A stretch of 64,000 nt of DNA from Rhodococcus ruber NBRC 15591 (GTDB lineage: Bacteria > Actinomycetota > Actinomycetes > Mycobacteriales > Mycobacteriaceae), in the NCBI RefSeq assembly GCF_001894945.1, contig NZ_BCXE01000034.1, forward strand, positions 1 to 64,000. Reading direction: 5' to 3'. Below, piece by piece: positions 8,751-17,497 of the stretch (the first letter of the stretch is position 1; each line of letters opens with the position of its first letter). The position numbers and the translations under genes are program-made. Below the pieces are notes generated by a model, which saw only the letters and a program-made list of their open reading frames with translations, was not told where the DNA came from and searched no databases.

Positions 8751-10289
8751 TTACGGCGCGGCCACTCCCACTCCGCGCCACTCGTCGAGCACCCGGCTCG
8801 GCTCGTAGCCGACGACGGTGCCGGAGGTGATCGCGCCGAGTTCGGCGAACGCGACGGGCAGCATCGCGGCGTGGTCCATCACCACGGCGTTGACCTCCCC
8901 GAGCAGGGCGGCACGTTCGTCGGGGTCGGTGGCCCGGTTGGCCGCCTCCATCGCCGCCCGGAAGCCGGGGATGTCGTCGTGCGACGGGTTCTGCGGCGAG
9001 TCCTGCCCGTAGTACGAGGTCAGCAGCAGCGACGGTTCGGCGCGCCCGGTCAGGGTGGTGAGGATGGCGTCGAGTTCGCCGCGGTTGAACGCGGGATTGA
9101 GGTCGGTCGGCGTCATCGACCGGATCTCCATCGTGATGCCCACCCGCGCGAGCTGTTCCTGCATGATCTGCGCGATGAGCTGGTTCTCCGGCAGGTTCGA
9201 CGCACCGGCGACGAACGAGAACCCGTTCGGCACGCCGGCCTGCGCGAGCAGGGCCTTCGCGCGTTCGGGGTCGAAGGCGTACTGGCCGTCGAGGGCGGCG
9301 TTGTGCGCGAAGTACCCCGTGGGGAAGTTCTGGCTGGCCGCCTCGCCGTGCCCCTCGAGGGCGGTTTCGACCACGGCCTCCCGGTCGACGGCGTGGGCGA
9401 GGGCCTGCCGCACCTCGAGGCGGCCGAATTCGCTGCGGGTCCGGTTGAGGTTGAGCACGTAGTTGTTGAGGGTGGTCTGCACGTCCGCTTCGAGGCCCTG
9501 CTGCTCGGCCGGGTCGACGGACAGCGGCGTGGCGATCGCGGCGTCGAGCTGGCCGGAGGCCACCGCGCTCACCCGGGTCTGCGGATCGGTCATGACGATC
9601 CACTCGAAGGCGCGGGACTGCACCGCCTCCGGATCCCAGTAGCCGTCCCGGGCGACGAATTCGTACTGCGCACCGGGCTGTGCCTGCGCGACGGTGTAGC
9701 GACCGGTGCCGGCCGGGGTCAGTACGAGGGCGGCGTCCTTGTCGGAGGTGCCGAACGCGTTGGGGTTGACCATCATTCCGGGCAGGTCGGAGAGGGTGAG
9801 CACGAGCTGCCCGCCCGGGCCGTCGAGCCGCAGCACCACGGTCTGCGGGTCGGGGGCCTCGACCGCGGCGACACCGGCGAGCATGGCGGCGGTGATCGAG
9901 TCGGGCTGCATCGCGCGTTCGAGGTTGGCCACCACCGCGGCCGCGTCGAACGGGGTGCCGTCGGAGAACGTCACGCCCTGCCGCAGGCGCAGCGTCAGGG
10001 TGGAGCCGTCGTCGGCGAACTCCCACGACTCGGCCAGGCCGGGAATCGGGTTCGCGTCCCGGTCACGGTGCACCAGCCGGTCGTAGACCAAATTGAGCAT
10101 GATCGAGTCGCTGGTGATTCTCGTCTTGTGCGGGTCGAACGACGACGCGCCGTAGGTGGTGGCGTAGCGCAACGTCGCGTTCGGGTCGGCGGTCTGCGCG
10201 GCGTCCGTCGCCGCGGAGCTGCCGCACCCGGCCACCGCGACGGCGACGGCGAGCACGGACAGGGCGGCCTTCATCGATCTGCGAAACAT
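8751..10289 (-). CDS. ABC transporter substrate-binding lipoprotein, family 5 (copy 2 of 3)
   Basis: A 512-aa solute-binding lipoprotein with signal peptide and lipobox AVAGC (C22). The mature part begins ATLRYATTYGASSFDPHKTR, matching copy 1 residue for residue in that block, and the similarity continues to the C-terminus (DEWRGVG). A second possible ATG lies at 10274 (MKAALSV), still inside the signal peptide. It sits 38 bases upstream of copy 1 and 35 bases downstream of copy 3. Three consecutive binding proteins for one permease suggest either diverged ligand preferences or dosage. The sequences look intact, so neither copy appears decayed. Confidence 0.92.
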   Translation of the reverse strand: MFRRSMKAALSVLAVAVAVAGCGSSAATDAAQTADPNATLRYATTYGASSFDPHKTRITSDSIMLNLVYDRLVHRDRDANPIPGLAESWEFADDGSTLTLRLRQGVTFSDGTPFDAAAVVANLERAMQPDSITAAMLAGVAAVEAPDPQTVVLRLDGPGGQLVLTLSDLPGMMVNPNAFGTSDKDAALVLTPAGTGRYTVAQAQPGAQYEFVARDGYWDPEAVQSRAFEWIVMTDPQTRVSAVASGQLDAAIATPLSVDPAEQQGLEADVQTTLNNYVLNLNRTRSEFGRLEVRQALAHAVDREAVVETALEGHGEAASQNFPTGYFAHNAALDGQYAFDPERAKALLAQAGVPNGFSFVAGASNLPENQLIAQIMQEQLARVGITMEIRSMTPTDLNPAFNRGELDAILTTLTGRAEPSLLLTSYYGQDSPQNPSHDDIPGFRAAMEAANRATDPDERAALLGEVNAVVMDHAAMLPVAFAELGAITSGTVVGYEPSRVLDEWRGVGVAAP

Positions 10290-10324
10290 GACAGTCCTCG
10301 GGGTGATTCGGGTCGTCGACGGGT

Positions 10325-11869
10325 TCACGGGGCGGCGACGCCGACGCCGCGCCACTCGTCGACGAGCAGGGTGGGTTCGTAGCCCACGACCTGATCGGTC
10401 AGGGTGGAGCCGAGCTCGAAGAACACCAGCGGGATCGCGAGCGCGTTGTCGCTCACCAGTTTCGACACGTCGCCGAGCTTGTCGGCACGCGCCTGCAGTT
10501 CGGACTCGCGGTTGGCCGCATCCAGAGCCTCCTGGAATCCGGGGGCCGTGCTGCGGGAAGGGTTCTGCGGCGACTGCGCCCCGTACAGCGAGGAGAACAG
10601 CAGGGCGGGATCGGACCGGCCGGTGAAGGTGGTGACGAGGGCGTCGGCGTCCCCGCGGTTGAACGTCGGGGAGGCTTCGGACGGCGGCATCGGCTTCAGC
10701 TGCATGTCGATGCCGACCTCGGCGAGCTGTTGCTGCACGATCTGCGCGACCTGCACGTTCTCGGGCAGGTTGAGCAGGATGGCGGTGAAGGAGAACCCGT
10801 TCGGCAGTCCTGCCTGCGCCAGGAGCTGTCGTGCCCTGTCCGGGTCGTACGGGTAGGCGCCGGCCAGGTCGGGCTCGTAGGCGAAGTAGTCCTTCGGGAA
10901 GTTCTGCGTCGCGGCCTCGGCGTGACCTTCCATCGCCGTGTCGGCGATGGCCTGCCGGTCGATCGCGTGCGCCAGCGCCTGCCGCACCTCGAGCTTGCCG
11001 AACTCCCCGCGCGACCGGTTGAGGTTGACGGCCATGTGGTCGAGCCGCAGCGCCGTCTCGACGCGCAGGCCCTGCTGCTCGGCGGCATCGATGGTCAGCG
11101 GGGTCGTGATGGCGGCGTGGAGGTCTCCGGAGGTGACGCCGGCGAGGCGGGCCTGTGGGTCGGTCATCACCGTCCACACCACGCTGTCGGTGCGGACCGC
11201 GTCGGGATCCCAGTAGCCGGGCCGCGCGGTGAACTCGTACTCGGCGCCCGGCTGCGCGCGGGTGACCGTGTAACGGCCGGCACCGGCCGGGGCGAGGGCC
11301 AGCGCGGCGTCCTTCTCCGGTGTCCCGAATGCGTCGGGGTCGACGATCATTCCCGGCAGGTCGGACAGCGCGAGGACGAGTTGCGCGCCGGGCCGGTCCA
11401 GGGCGAGCACGACGGTGCGCTCGTCGGGAGTCGTGATGCCGGTGACCCCGGCGAGCATCGGTGCCGTCACCGAGTCCGGTTCGAGCGCGCGGTTCAGGTT
11501 GGCCTGGACGGCGGCCGCGTCCACGGGGGAACCGTCGGCGAAGCTCACCCCCTCGCGCAGGTGCAGGGTGAGGGACTCGTCCGTCAGCTCCCACGATTCG
11601 GCCAGGCCGGGGACGGGTTGCGCGTCGACGTCGCGGTGCACGAGCCGGTCGTAGACCAGGTTGAGCATCGTGGCGTCACTGGTGATCTTCGTCTTGTGCG
11701 GGTCGAAGGAGGACGCGCCGAAGACCGTCGCGTAGCGCAGCGGGATCGCGGGGTCGGCGACGCCCGAATTCTCGGACACCTCGGAGCCGCACGCGGTCAC
11801 GAGCACCGCGCACGTTCCGAGGGCGGCCGTCCACCGCCGGATGGAAAACCTGCCCGTTGCGACCGGCAT
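10325..11869 (-). CDS. ABC transporter substrate-binding lipoprotein, family 5 (copy 3 of 3)
   Basis: A 514-aa solute-binding lipoprotein, first gene of the leftward transporter operon and the most divergent of the three copies (IPLRYATVFGASSFDPHKTK against ATLRYATTYGASSFDPHKTR in the others). The signal peptide ends at lipobox LVTAC (C27). The start at 11869 is preferred over the open frame to 11902 because a strong GAGGAAGGGG ribosome site precedes it with suitable spacing. The operon promoter should lie in 11870-12016; I see no convincing -35/-10 pair or operator there. Confidence 0.92.
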   Translation of the reverse strand: MPVATGRFSIRRWTAALGTCAVLVTACGSEVSENSGVADPAIPLRYATVFGASSFDPHKTKITSDATMLNLVYDRLVHRDVDAQPVPGLAESWELTDESLTLHLREGVSFADGSPVDAAAVQANLNRALEPDSVTAPMLAGVTGITTPDERTVVLALDRPGAQLVLALSDLPGMIVDPDAFGTPEKDAALALAPAGAGRYTVTRAQPGAEYEFTARPGYWDPDAVRTDSVVWTVMTDPQARLAGVTSGDLHAAITTPLTIDAAEQQGLRVETALRLDHMAVNLNRSRGEFGKLEVRQALAHAIDRQAIADTAMEGHAEAATQNFPKDYFAYEPDLAGAYPYDPDRARQLLAQAGLPNGFSFTAILLNLPENVQVAQIVQQQLAEVGIDMQLKPMPPSEASPTFNRGDADALVTTFTGRSDPALLFSSLYGAQSPQNPSRSTAPGFQEALDAANRESELQARADKLGDVSKLVSDNALAIPLVFFELGSTLTDQVVGYEPTLLVDEWRGVGVAAP

Positions 11870-12016
11870 CTCGCCCCTTCCTCGAAGCGCTCGCGCGCAC
11901 AATCGATTTCAGGACGGACGCCGATGCGCACGGCCCTGTTGCCGACCGAACGTAGGGGCTTGTGACGTGCCGCACATCGCCGTTCCCACTGAACGAGACC
12001 GTGCGGCAGCCGGTGG

Positions 12017-12892
12017 TCAGCCGAGCGCGCCGAGAACGGCGGCGTTCACCTCCGCGGCCGGGACCATGGGCATCGTGTGGTGCGTCGCGCCCTCGACGAG
12101 CACCGGGCGCAGCCGCGGACTCGCGGCCTCGACCGTGGCCGCCACCGTCGCACTGTCGTGGACCTTGCTGCCGGCCGCGAGGACGACCGTCGTGTCCACG
12201 GCGAGTCCGGCGAGGGCGCGGCGGGCGGGACGTTTCGGGACGACGAGCTTGCCCGCCGGGAAGTGCTCGGCACCGAGGGCGACGAGCTCGAGCCAGTCCT
12301 CGTCGAGTGACCGGCCGCCGGTCTCCCAGCGCAGGAATCGTCGCTGGCGGTCTCCGCTGGGCCGCAGCAGCAGCGGGACCGCGCGAGCCAGGTATCCGGC
12401 GCGCATCCGGACGAAGCACGAATTCGGATCGAGCAACACCATGTTGCGGATCCGCTCGGGGCGTTCGAGTGCGTAGGCGAGCGCGACCATGGCCCCGTAC
12501 GAGTGGCCGGCCAGGTGGAACGAGGACAGGCCGAGCGCCGCGGCGACGCCGTCGAGCCACGACCGCAGGTCGTCCACGTCGCGCACGGGCCTTCCGTGCG
12601 CGACGCTCCGACCCACGTCACCGATCGGATCCACGGCCAGCACCCGGTACCGGCCGGCGAGCGCGGCGGCGTTGGCGAACCACACCGTCGACGTCGCTCC
12701 CCCGCCGGGCAGCAGGACGACCGGCGGCGCGTCGTCGCTGCCGCAGACAGTGACATGCGTTGTGCCGAAGTCCGATTCGACCGTCACCGGACGGACGTCT
12801 GCCGGCCATTTCGCCAGCACGGCATCGTAGGCGCGGAGGAACCGTTCCCCCTCGGTGGTGGTTGCGAACCCTGTCGTCGACGCGCGCGGCAT
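12017..12892 (-). CDS. Alpha/beta fold hydrolase
   Basis: A 291-aa serine hydrolase. It shows the nucleophile elbow GHSYGA, the oxyanion region LLPGGGATSTVW after the second strand, an acid in the AVDPIGDVGRS / LLDPNSC part of the fold, and a late GATHHTMP supplying the catalytic His. The substrate is unknown; the family covers esterases, C-C hydrolases and haloperoxidase-like enzymes. A good AGGGGGAGA ribosome site precedes the ATG. It is the last gene of a probable leftward set, patatin - PPOX protein - hydrolase, with gaps of only 4 and 21 bases. Confidence 0.86.
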   Translation of the reverse strand: MPRASTTGFATTTEGERFLRAYDAVLAKWPADVRPVTVESDFGTTHVTVCGSDDAPPVVLLPGGGATSTVWFANAAALAGRYRVLAVDPIGDVGRSVAHGRPVRDVDDLRSWLDGVAAALGLSSFHLAGHSYGAMVALAYALERPERIRNMVLLDPNSCFVRMRAGYLARAVPLLLRPSGDRQRRFLRWETGGRSLDEDWLELVALGAEHFPAGKLVVPKRPARRALAGLAVDTTVVLAAGSKVHDSATVAATVEAASPRLRPVLVEGATHHTMPMVPAAEVNAAVLGALG

Positions 12893-12913
12893 CGTCTCCC
12901 CCTTTCGTCCGGA

Positions 12914-13345
12914 TCAGCCGGTCGGTCCGGCCATCCCGTAGAACCGTTCCACCCGCATCCGCAGCACGAGCCGGCGGTCGGCGACCATCGCGTCCCGGAA
13001 CTCGTCCCAGTCCGGATGTTCGCCCTGCACCTTCCGGTACAGGGCGACGAGGTCCTCGACGGTGTCGTCGTGCGGGTCCGCCGCGACGGGCGACAGCTCG
13101 GCCGTGCCCTCGGCGACCGCGTACGCCCAGCCGCCGGCGGCGCTGACGTACAGGCTCACCCGGGGGTCGCGGCGCGCGTTCGCGGTCTTGGCGCGGCCGT
13201 CGGTGACGGAGACCGCGAAGGTCCGTGTGCCCGGGTCGTAGTGGTAGACGATGTTGGACAGCTGCGGCCGCCCGTCCCTCTTCAGGGTGACGAGGGCACC
13301 GATCGTCGAAGTGGCGAACAGCGTTTCGAGACTGTCGGCAGTCAC
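12914..13345 (-). CDS. PPOX-class F420- or FMN-dependent oxidoreductase (pyridoxamine oxidase fold)
   Basis: A 143-aa split-barrel flavin/deazaflavin protein. The opening TIGALVTLKRDGRPQLSNIVYHYD and the ARRDPRVSLYVS strand are typical of actinobacterial PPOX proteins that use F420 (TIGR03618-like). Such proteins reduce small conjugated substrates or bind cofactor. The real reaction cannot be read from sequence. The start is GTG, 4 bases after the patatin stop, so the two are probably co-translated. Confidence 0.87.
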   Translation of the reverse strand: MTADSLETLFATSTIGALVTLKRDGRPQLSNIVYHYDPGTRTFAVSVTDGRAKTANARRDPRVSLYVSAAGGWAYAVAEGTAELSPVAADPHDDTVEDLVALYRKVQGEHPDWDEFRDAMVADRRLVLRMRVERFYGMAGPTG

Positions 13346-13349
13346 GACC

Positions 13350-14381
13350 TCACCATCGCTTTCCGTGGGATCGGTAGCGTTTGACGTACTCCACCCAGTT
13401 CCAGGTGGACAGGAAGCCCTGCGCCGCCTCGTACCCCTTGGCGAACTGCGCCTCGATCTCGGACTTGTCGATGTCGAAGTCCAGGACGCCGACCTCGGTG
13501 GAGTCGACGCGGATCGTGCGGGCGCTCACCCACGGCTGATTGAGATGCGCCTGGTCGCGGCCGACGAGGACGGTGGTGACGATGCCCTCGATCAGCTCCG
13601 GGGAGTCACCGAGCGCCGAGAACGGGCGCAGCAGCCGCAGCGGGGGCAGGACCTTGTCGTTGCCGGCGGGCAGGTTCGGCAACACGGTGACACCGAACGT
13701 GGGCCAGCGGGGCTGCTCGGTGTCGATCCGGTCGAGCGAGTCGATGGGGAAGTTCGACAGCAGCCCGCCGTCGACCAGCGTCGACCGCAATCCGGACGTG
13801 GCCGTGAGCGTCGCGGGCCGGAAGTAGAACGGGATCGACATGGACGCGCGCACCGCGTCGGCCACCGACTGCTCGTCCGGATCGAGGCCGTAGACCGAGC
13901 GGTAGTCCCACGGCAGCCGGACCAGCAGCCCTCGCGTGATGTCCGTGACCGTGACCACCAGCCGGTACCGTCGCTCCTCGGGGAGGTCCTTGTCGTCCGT
14001 CCGCAGATCCCCGAAGGTGCTGACGCCCAGGTCCTTCAGCGTGTCCCGGATCCAGGCGTGCGCGTAGTCGCCGCGATAGAGGCCCGATCCGCGCAGCACC
14101 CCGAACGCGGGACCGAACAGGGGAATCCGCTCGACCGGTCCCGGGTCGAGGAACTTGTCGTACTCGATTCCGAAGACGGCGTCGCGCATCTGCTCCCCCG
14201 TCCACCCGGCCTTCGATCCGGCCGCGACGACGGCGCCGACCACCGCGCCCGCCGAGGTGCCCGAGACCCGTTTGAGCCGGTAGCCGGCGTCGGCGAGCGC
14301 CACGACGGCGCCGGCGAGCCCGATGCCCTTCACCCCGCCGCCGGCGAGGACGAGGTCGGCGGGGCCCGGGTCGGCGGTCAT
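13350..14381 (-). CDS. Patatin-like phospholipase / acyl hydrolase
   Basis: A 343-aa patatin-domain protein using a Ser-Asp dyad. The oxyanion loop is GGGVKGIGLAGA (residues about 13-24), the nucleophile motif is GTSAG (about 41-45), and the dyad aspartate sits in VDGGLLSNFPID (about 205-215). Patatins release fatty acids from phospho- or glycolipids. No signal peptide is visible, so the enzyme should be cytoplasmic or peripheral. It heads a short leftward operon with the PPOX protein and an alpha/beta hydrolase. Confidence 0.91.
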   Translation of the reverse strand: MTADPGPADLVLAGGGVKGIGLAGAVVALADAGYRLKRVSGTSAGAVVGAVVAAGSKAGWTGEQMRDAVFGIEYDKFLDPGPVERIPLFGPAFGVLRGSGLYRGDYAHAWIRDTLKDLGVSTFGDLRTDDKDLPEERRYRLVVTVTDITRGLLVRLPWDYRSVYGLDPDEQSVADAVRASMSIPFYFRPATLTATSGLRSTLVDGGLLSNFPIDSLDRIDTEQPRWPTFGVTVLPNLPAGNDKVLPPLRLLRPFSALGDSPELIEGIVTTVLVGRDQAHLNQPWVSARTIRVDSTEVGVLDFDIDKSEIEAQFAKGYEAAQGFLSTWNWVEYVKRYRSHGKRW

Positions 14382-14543
14382 CGCCCGCCCCCGAGGCCGC
14401 GTCCGCCGCTCGGAGCGATCCGTTCACACCCGTCCATGGCCGCCCCCTCCTGCAGCTTTCCGGGAAAGGAGTCTTGGCTCCCCGTGCTCCCACCCTATGC
14501 CGCGCACCGCGGAGCGTCGGCGGTAATCGCAGCGTGTCCCCGT

Positions 14544-14668
14544 TCAACCCACGATGCTGTCGAGGGCGGCGATGATGCGGGACGGCGCGTGCCGGCTCTC
14601 CGTGCGCCGGATCATCCGGATCCAGGTGGCGAGCGGTTCCTCGGGTCGCGGAATCGGGCACAGGGACG
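14544..14668 (-). pseudogene. Possible 3' fragment of an unrecognised gene
   Basis: On the minus strand the last 40 or so codons before a TGA at 14544 have strongly coding-like third positions (almost all G or C) and read ATWIRMIRRTESRHAPSR then IIAALDSIVG. No plausible start codon or ribosome site precedes this stretch. The open frame continues upstream only by running antisense through the small rightward gene at 14742, where codon quality disappears. I read it as the remaining C-terminus of a decayed gene. Family unknown. Confidence 0.35.
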
Positions 14669-14671
14669 GTC

Positions 14672-14690
14672 GTTGCGATTGAATCGCAAC
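14672..14690. promoter_or_regulatory. Perfect 9+9 palindrome upstream of small gene
   Basis: GTTGCGATT, one G, AATCGCAAC: two perfect 9-base arms about 50 bases ahead of the GTG at 14742. The arms are AT-richer than the surroundings. This looks like an operator or part of a promoter for the small protein. No cognate regulator is identifiable. Confidence 0.5.
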
Positions 14691-14741
14691 CGGACGGGTA
14701 CGCCTCCGGCAGCGAAGACCACGACCGGAGGAGACAAGCCC

Positions 14742-14996
14742 GTGAACACTCACGTCACCGCGGACACGCTGCGCACGCTGCTCGAGTCGTCGCTCGACGG
14801 TGCGACGCTGATCCTGCAGGGCGGCCGGCCGCAGGTCGTCGCCGCGGACGACCTGACCGACGAGAACCGCGCGCTGGTGATCGTCACCCGCGACGAGCTG
14901 CGCGGGCAGTTGCCGAAGGACCGGGACTACAACGACACCGATCTCGAACTCCACGCCACGACGCTCGAGGCGACCGTCGCGAATCTCGGCGGCTGA
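14742..14996 (+). CDS. Small acidic protein of unknown function
   Basis: An 84-aa ORF starting at GTG with a strong GGAGGAG ribosome site 9 to 10 bases upstream. The product is acidic and soluble, with no signal peptide or membrane helix (ILQGGRPQVVAADDLTDE, VIVTRDELRGQLPKDRDY). Codon use is normal for the window. I do not recognise a family. It stands alone between the patatin operon and dcd, both of which run leftward, with a palindrome in its promoter region. The large open frame in which it sits (from 13251) is otherwise antisense to the patatin gene. Confidence 0.72.
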   Translation: MNTHVTADTLRTLLESSLDGATLILQGGRPQVVAADDLTDENRALVIVTRDELRGQLPKDRDYNDTDLELHATTLEATVANLGG

Positions 14997-15026
14997 CCGG
15001 GACGAGCCGGCGCCGCGGGCGCCCGG

Positions 15027-15617
15027 TCAGCTCGGCCGGGCGTCGGGATGTTCGCGCACGAAGTTGAGATACGCCTTCGACGGCGTCGGCCCGCGCTGGC
15101 CCTGGTACTTGGAGCCGACGGCGGCGCTGCCGTAGGGGTGCTCGGCGGGGCTGGTCAACCGGAACAGGCACAGCTGCCCGATCTTCATCCCCGGCCACAG
15201 CGTGATCGGCAGGTTGGCCACGTTGGAGAGCTCGAGGGTGATATGCCCGCTGAAACCCGGGTCGATGAATCCGGCCGTGGAATGGGTGAGCAGCCCGAGC
15301 CGGCCGAGCGACGACTTGCCCTCGAGGCGACCGGCGAGATCGTCGGGCAGGCTGCACGTCTCCATCGTCGACCCGAGCACGAACTCGCCCGGGTGCAGGA
15401 CGAACGGCTCGCCCGGCGGGGCCTGCACGAGCGAGGTGAGTTCGTCCTGCCGCAGCGCGGGGTCGATGTGCGTGTAGCGGGTGTTGTTGAAGACCCGGAA
15501 CAGGCTGTCGAGCCGCACGTCCACGCTCGACGGCTGCACCATCGCGACGTCGAAGGGGTCGATGCCGAGACGCCCGGAGGCGACCTCGGCGCGGATGTCG
15601 CGATCGGAGAGCAGCAC
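15027..15617 (-). CDS. dcd: dCTP deaminase (probably bifunctional, dUMP-forming)
   Basis: A 196-aa trimeric nucleotide enzyme that deaminates dCTP. In mycobacteria and relatives the close homologue also hydrolyses dUTP, giving dUMP directly. Recognisable blocks are [48 protein letters not shown] and [17 protein letters not shown], with E129 at the place of the catalytic glutamate. The start is GTG. The assignment to the bifunctional subgroup rests on resemblance to the mycobacterial protein and is inference. Confidence 0.95.
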   Translation of the reverse strand: MLLSDRDIRAEVASGRLGIDPFDVAMVQPSSVDVRLDSLFRVFNNTRYTHIDPALRQDELTSLVQAPPGEPFVLHPGEFVLGSTMETCSLPDDLAGRLEGKSSLGRLGLLTHSTAGFIDPGFSGHITLELSNVANLPITLWPGMKIGQLCLFRLTSPAEHPYGSAAVGSKYQGQRGPTPSKAYLNFVREHPDARPS

Positions 15618-15711
15618 GGGGTAGAGACTAACAACCCGCCCCGGGCCGCCCCGCGGCTCGCGCGCCGGGCGGGCGCCGGCGGCCGGGCGCGGCGACTAAG
15701 CTCGGCCCCAC

Positions 15712-16875
15712 ATGGTGCACGATCGGTCCCTCGCGCCGTGCCCGGTGACAGACTGGAGCAACGAGCGCCGCAAAGCGTGCCTGCGCTCCACGCGGCTCGG
15801 GCACCGCTGGCGGCGGTTCGGGCGCGTGCGCCGCGGTCTCGCGTGGCTGGCGCTGCTGACGGTCCCGGTCTCGATCCTGGGCGGGCAGTACTGGATCCAC
15901 GACGTCGCCCCCGAACGCGACCGGCTGGCCCACACCCGGCCGCACCTGCATCCGATCTTCGACGCGGCGGATCCGGCCGATCGCGCCACCGCGGTGGTGA
16001 GCATGGTCGGACTCGGCAATCTCGATGCCACCGACACCGCCCGTGCTCTACCGGCGCTGGCCGCGCTCGGGCAGGTGTGGGCGGTGCAGTACGACAACAC
16101 CGGCCTCGACACCGCGGTCATCAGCCGGATGATCGTCGACCACGCGGAGCAGGCCGGGGTGGAACGCGTCGTGCTGACCGGGCACAGCATGGGCGGCATC
16201 ATCGCCCTCGAGGTGGCCGGCCACGTCGTCGCCGACCCGGACCTGGATCTGCTGGCGGTGATCCTGGACTGCACTCCCGTCGATCTGCACGCGGTGCGGG
16301 CCGACAAGCGCGACACCGGGGAGGATCTGCTGCGCTGGGTGGGGTGGGTGCCCGGGGCCCGTGAGAGCCGCACCCTGCGGCTGGTGGTCGAGACCGCCGC
16401 CCGCAAGGACCGCTACGTCGTTCCGCATCCGCACGGCCTCCCCACCGTCGATCCCGGCGGGCTGGTCGACGCGGTCACCGAGGTGCTCGAGGACAAGATC
16501 TTCGACCGCGACGTGGCCAGCACCGGGCTGATCGAGTCCCAGTTCGAGGCCATCGTCGCCTCGGGTGCGCTCGATGATCTGCGGGCGCTGGCGTCGCGGC
16601 GCGGGGACAGTCGCGGGCCGGCGGTGGTGTTCGTGCGTCCCGGGCGCGGCACCGACGACGACGTCGTCGACGTGGACTACAGCCAGCGGGTGCTGTTCGA
16701 GCGGGTCGGCGGTTCGAGGGGTTCGCTGCTGGTGGTCCGGTTGGCCGGCACCGGGCACGCCAACCCGATCCAGCAGCCGCAGGCCTACGACGCCGCCGTC
16801 GCCACGAAGATCGTGCCGTTCGTCGATCGGCTCGCCGAACGGGACACGCGGCCGGTGCGGGCGAGCGAGCGGTGA
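15712..16875 (+). CDS. Membrane-anchored alpha/beta hydrolase
   Basis: A 387-aa protein. A basic N-terminus is followed by one membrane helix (about 45-60, GLAWLALLTVPVSILGG), so the hydrolase domain is probably outside the membrane. The nucleophile elbow is GHSMGG, with an acid in ILDCTPVDL or VFVRPGRGTDDDV and a late GTGHANP carrying the probable catalytic His. The mid part AVQYDNTGLDTAVIS resembles actinobacterial cell-envelope lipase-like proteins. Substrate unknown. It is divergent from dcd. Confidence 0.8.
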   Translation: MVHDRSLAPCPVTDWSNERRKACLRSTRLGHRWRRFGRVRRGLAWLALLTVPVSILGGQYWIHDVAPERDRLAHTRPHLHPIFDAADPADRATAVVSMVGLGNLDATDTARALPALAALGQVWAVQYDNTGLDTAVISRMIVDHAEQAGVERVVLTGHSMGGIIALEVAGHVVADPDLDLLAVILDCTPVDLHAVRADKRDTGEDLLRWVGWVPGARESRTLRLVVETAARKDRYVVPHPHGLPTVDPGGLVDAVTEVLEDKIFDRDVASTGLIESQFEAIVASGALDDLRALASRRGDSRGPAVVFVRPGRGTDDDVVDVDYSQRVLFERVGGSRGSLLVVRLAGTGHANPIQQPQAYDAAVATKIVPFVDRLAERDTRPVRASER

Positions 16876-16915
16876 CCGACGCCGCGGTCGACCTCCGCGC
16901 GGCGCCGACGGAGGG

Positions 16916-17314
16916 TCAGGCGCCGGTGGCGTGCTCGCCCAGGATGGTGGTCAGTTCCTCCGCGTACGCGAGCTGGGTGCGCAGACGGGCGCAGCTGTCC
17001 TCGGCGCGCCGGTGGAACTCCGCGAGCACGCCGCGGGCGCCGGCGGCCGCCTGTCCGGAGGGCGCGGCGTCGGCGATCCGATCGAGAGCGGCGAGCAACT
17101 CGCGCATCTCCTCGAGGGTGAAGCCGAGCGGCTTCATCCGCCGGATCACCAGCAGGCGCCGTACGTCGTCGTCGGTGTAGAGACGGAACCCGCCGGTGCT
17201 GCGGGCGGACGGGGTGACCAGGCCCACCTCGTCGTAGTGACGGATGGTCTTGATCGACAGTTCGGTGCGCGCGGCCACCTGCCCGATCTGCATATGCCCC
17301 GAATCGATGGTCAC
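16916..17314 (-). CDS. MerR-family transcriptional regulator
   Basis: A 132-aa regulator with an N-terminal winged HTH (MQIGQVAARTELSIKTIRHY, then STGGFRLYTDDDVRRL) and a dimerisation coiled coil from about 75 on. There is only one Cys in the effector region, so a metal-thiolate sensor is unlikely. The start is a GTG at 17314 with a GGAAAGGG ribosome site; an internal ATG at 17293 is the alternative. It is divergent from the SulP gene, with a perfect palindrome between them that is the likely binding site. Confidence 0.92.
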   Translation of the reverse strand: MTIDSGHMQIGQVAARTELSIKTIRHYDEVGLVTPSARSTGGFRLYTDDDVRRLLVIRRMKPLGFTLEEMRELLAALDRIADAAPSGQAAAGARGVLAEFHRRAEDSCARLRTQLAYAEELTTILGEHATGA

Positions 17315-17372
17315 AGCCGCACCCTTTCCTCCCGGTCGTCTCCACCGTAGCGAGCGGCCCGACCCTCGATTC

Positions 17373-17402
17373 GAACTCTACCCTCACCGGAGGGTAGAGT
17401 TC
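17373..17402. promoter_or_regulatory. Perfect 13+13 palindrome, probable MerR operator
   Basis: Arms GAACTCTACCCTC and GAGGGTAGAGTTC are perfectly complementary, separated by ACCG. The site is 59 bases from the merR start and 96 bases from the SulP start. MerR regulators bind such dyads between a widely spaced -35 and -10 and twist the promoter. A direct role in the control of both divergent genes is inferred. Confidence 0.8.
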
Positions 17403-17497
17403 GGCGGGTTCCGCGGACGCGACGATGCCGTCCCGCCCGCGCACGGGGGTGCCTCGCCCCCGGTTCCCCATCCCGGCGCCGGAAAGAAGACCCGACT

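Noticed and set aside
7150-11965. Very long plus-strand frames over the binding protein genes
   Set aside because: They are the antisense of the three family-5 lipoproteins, and their repeated look simply mirrors the paralogy.
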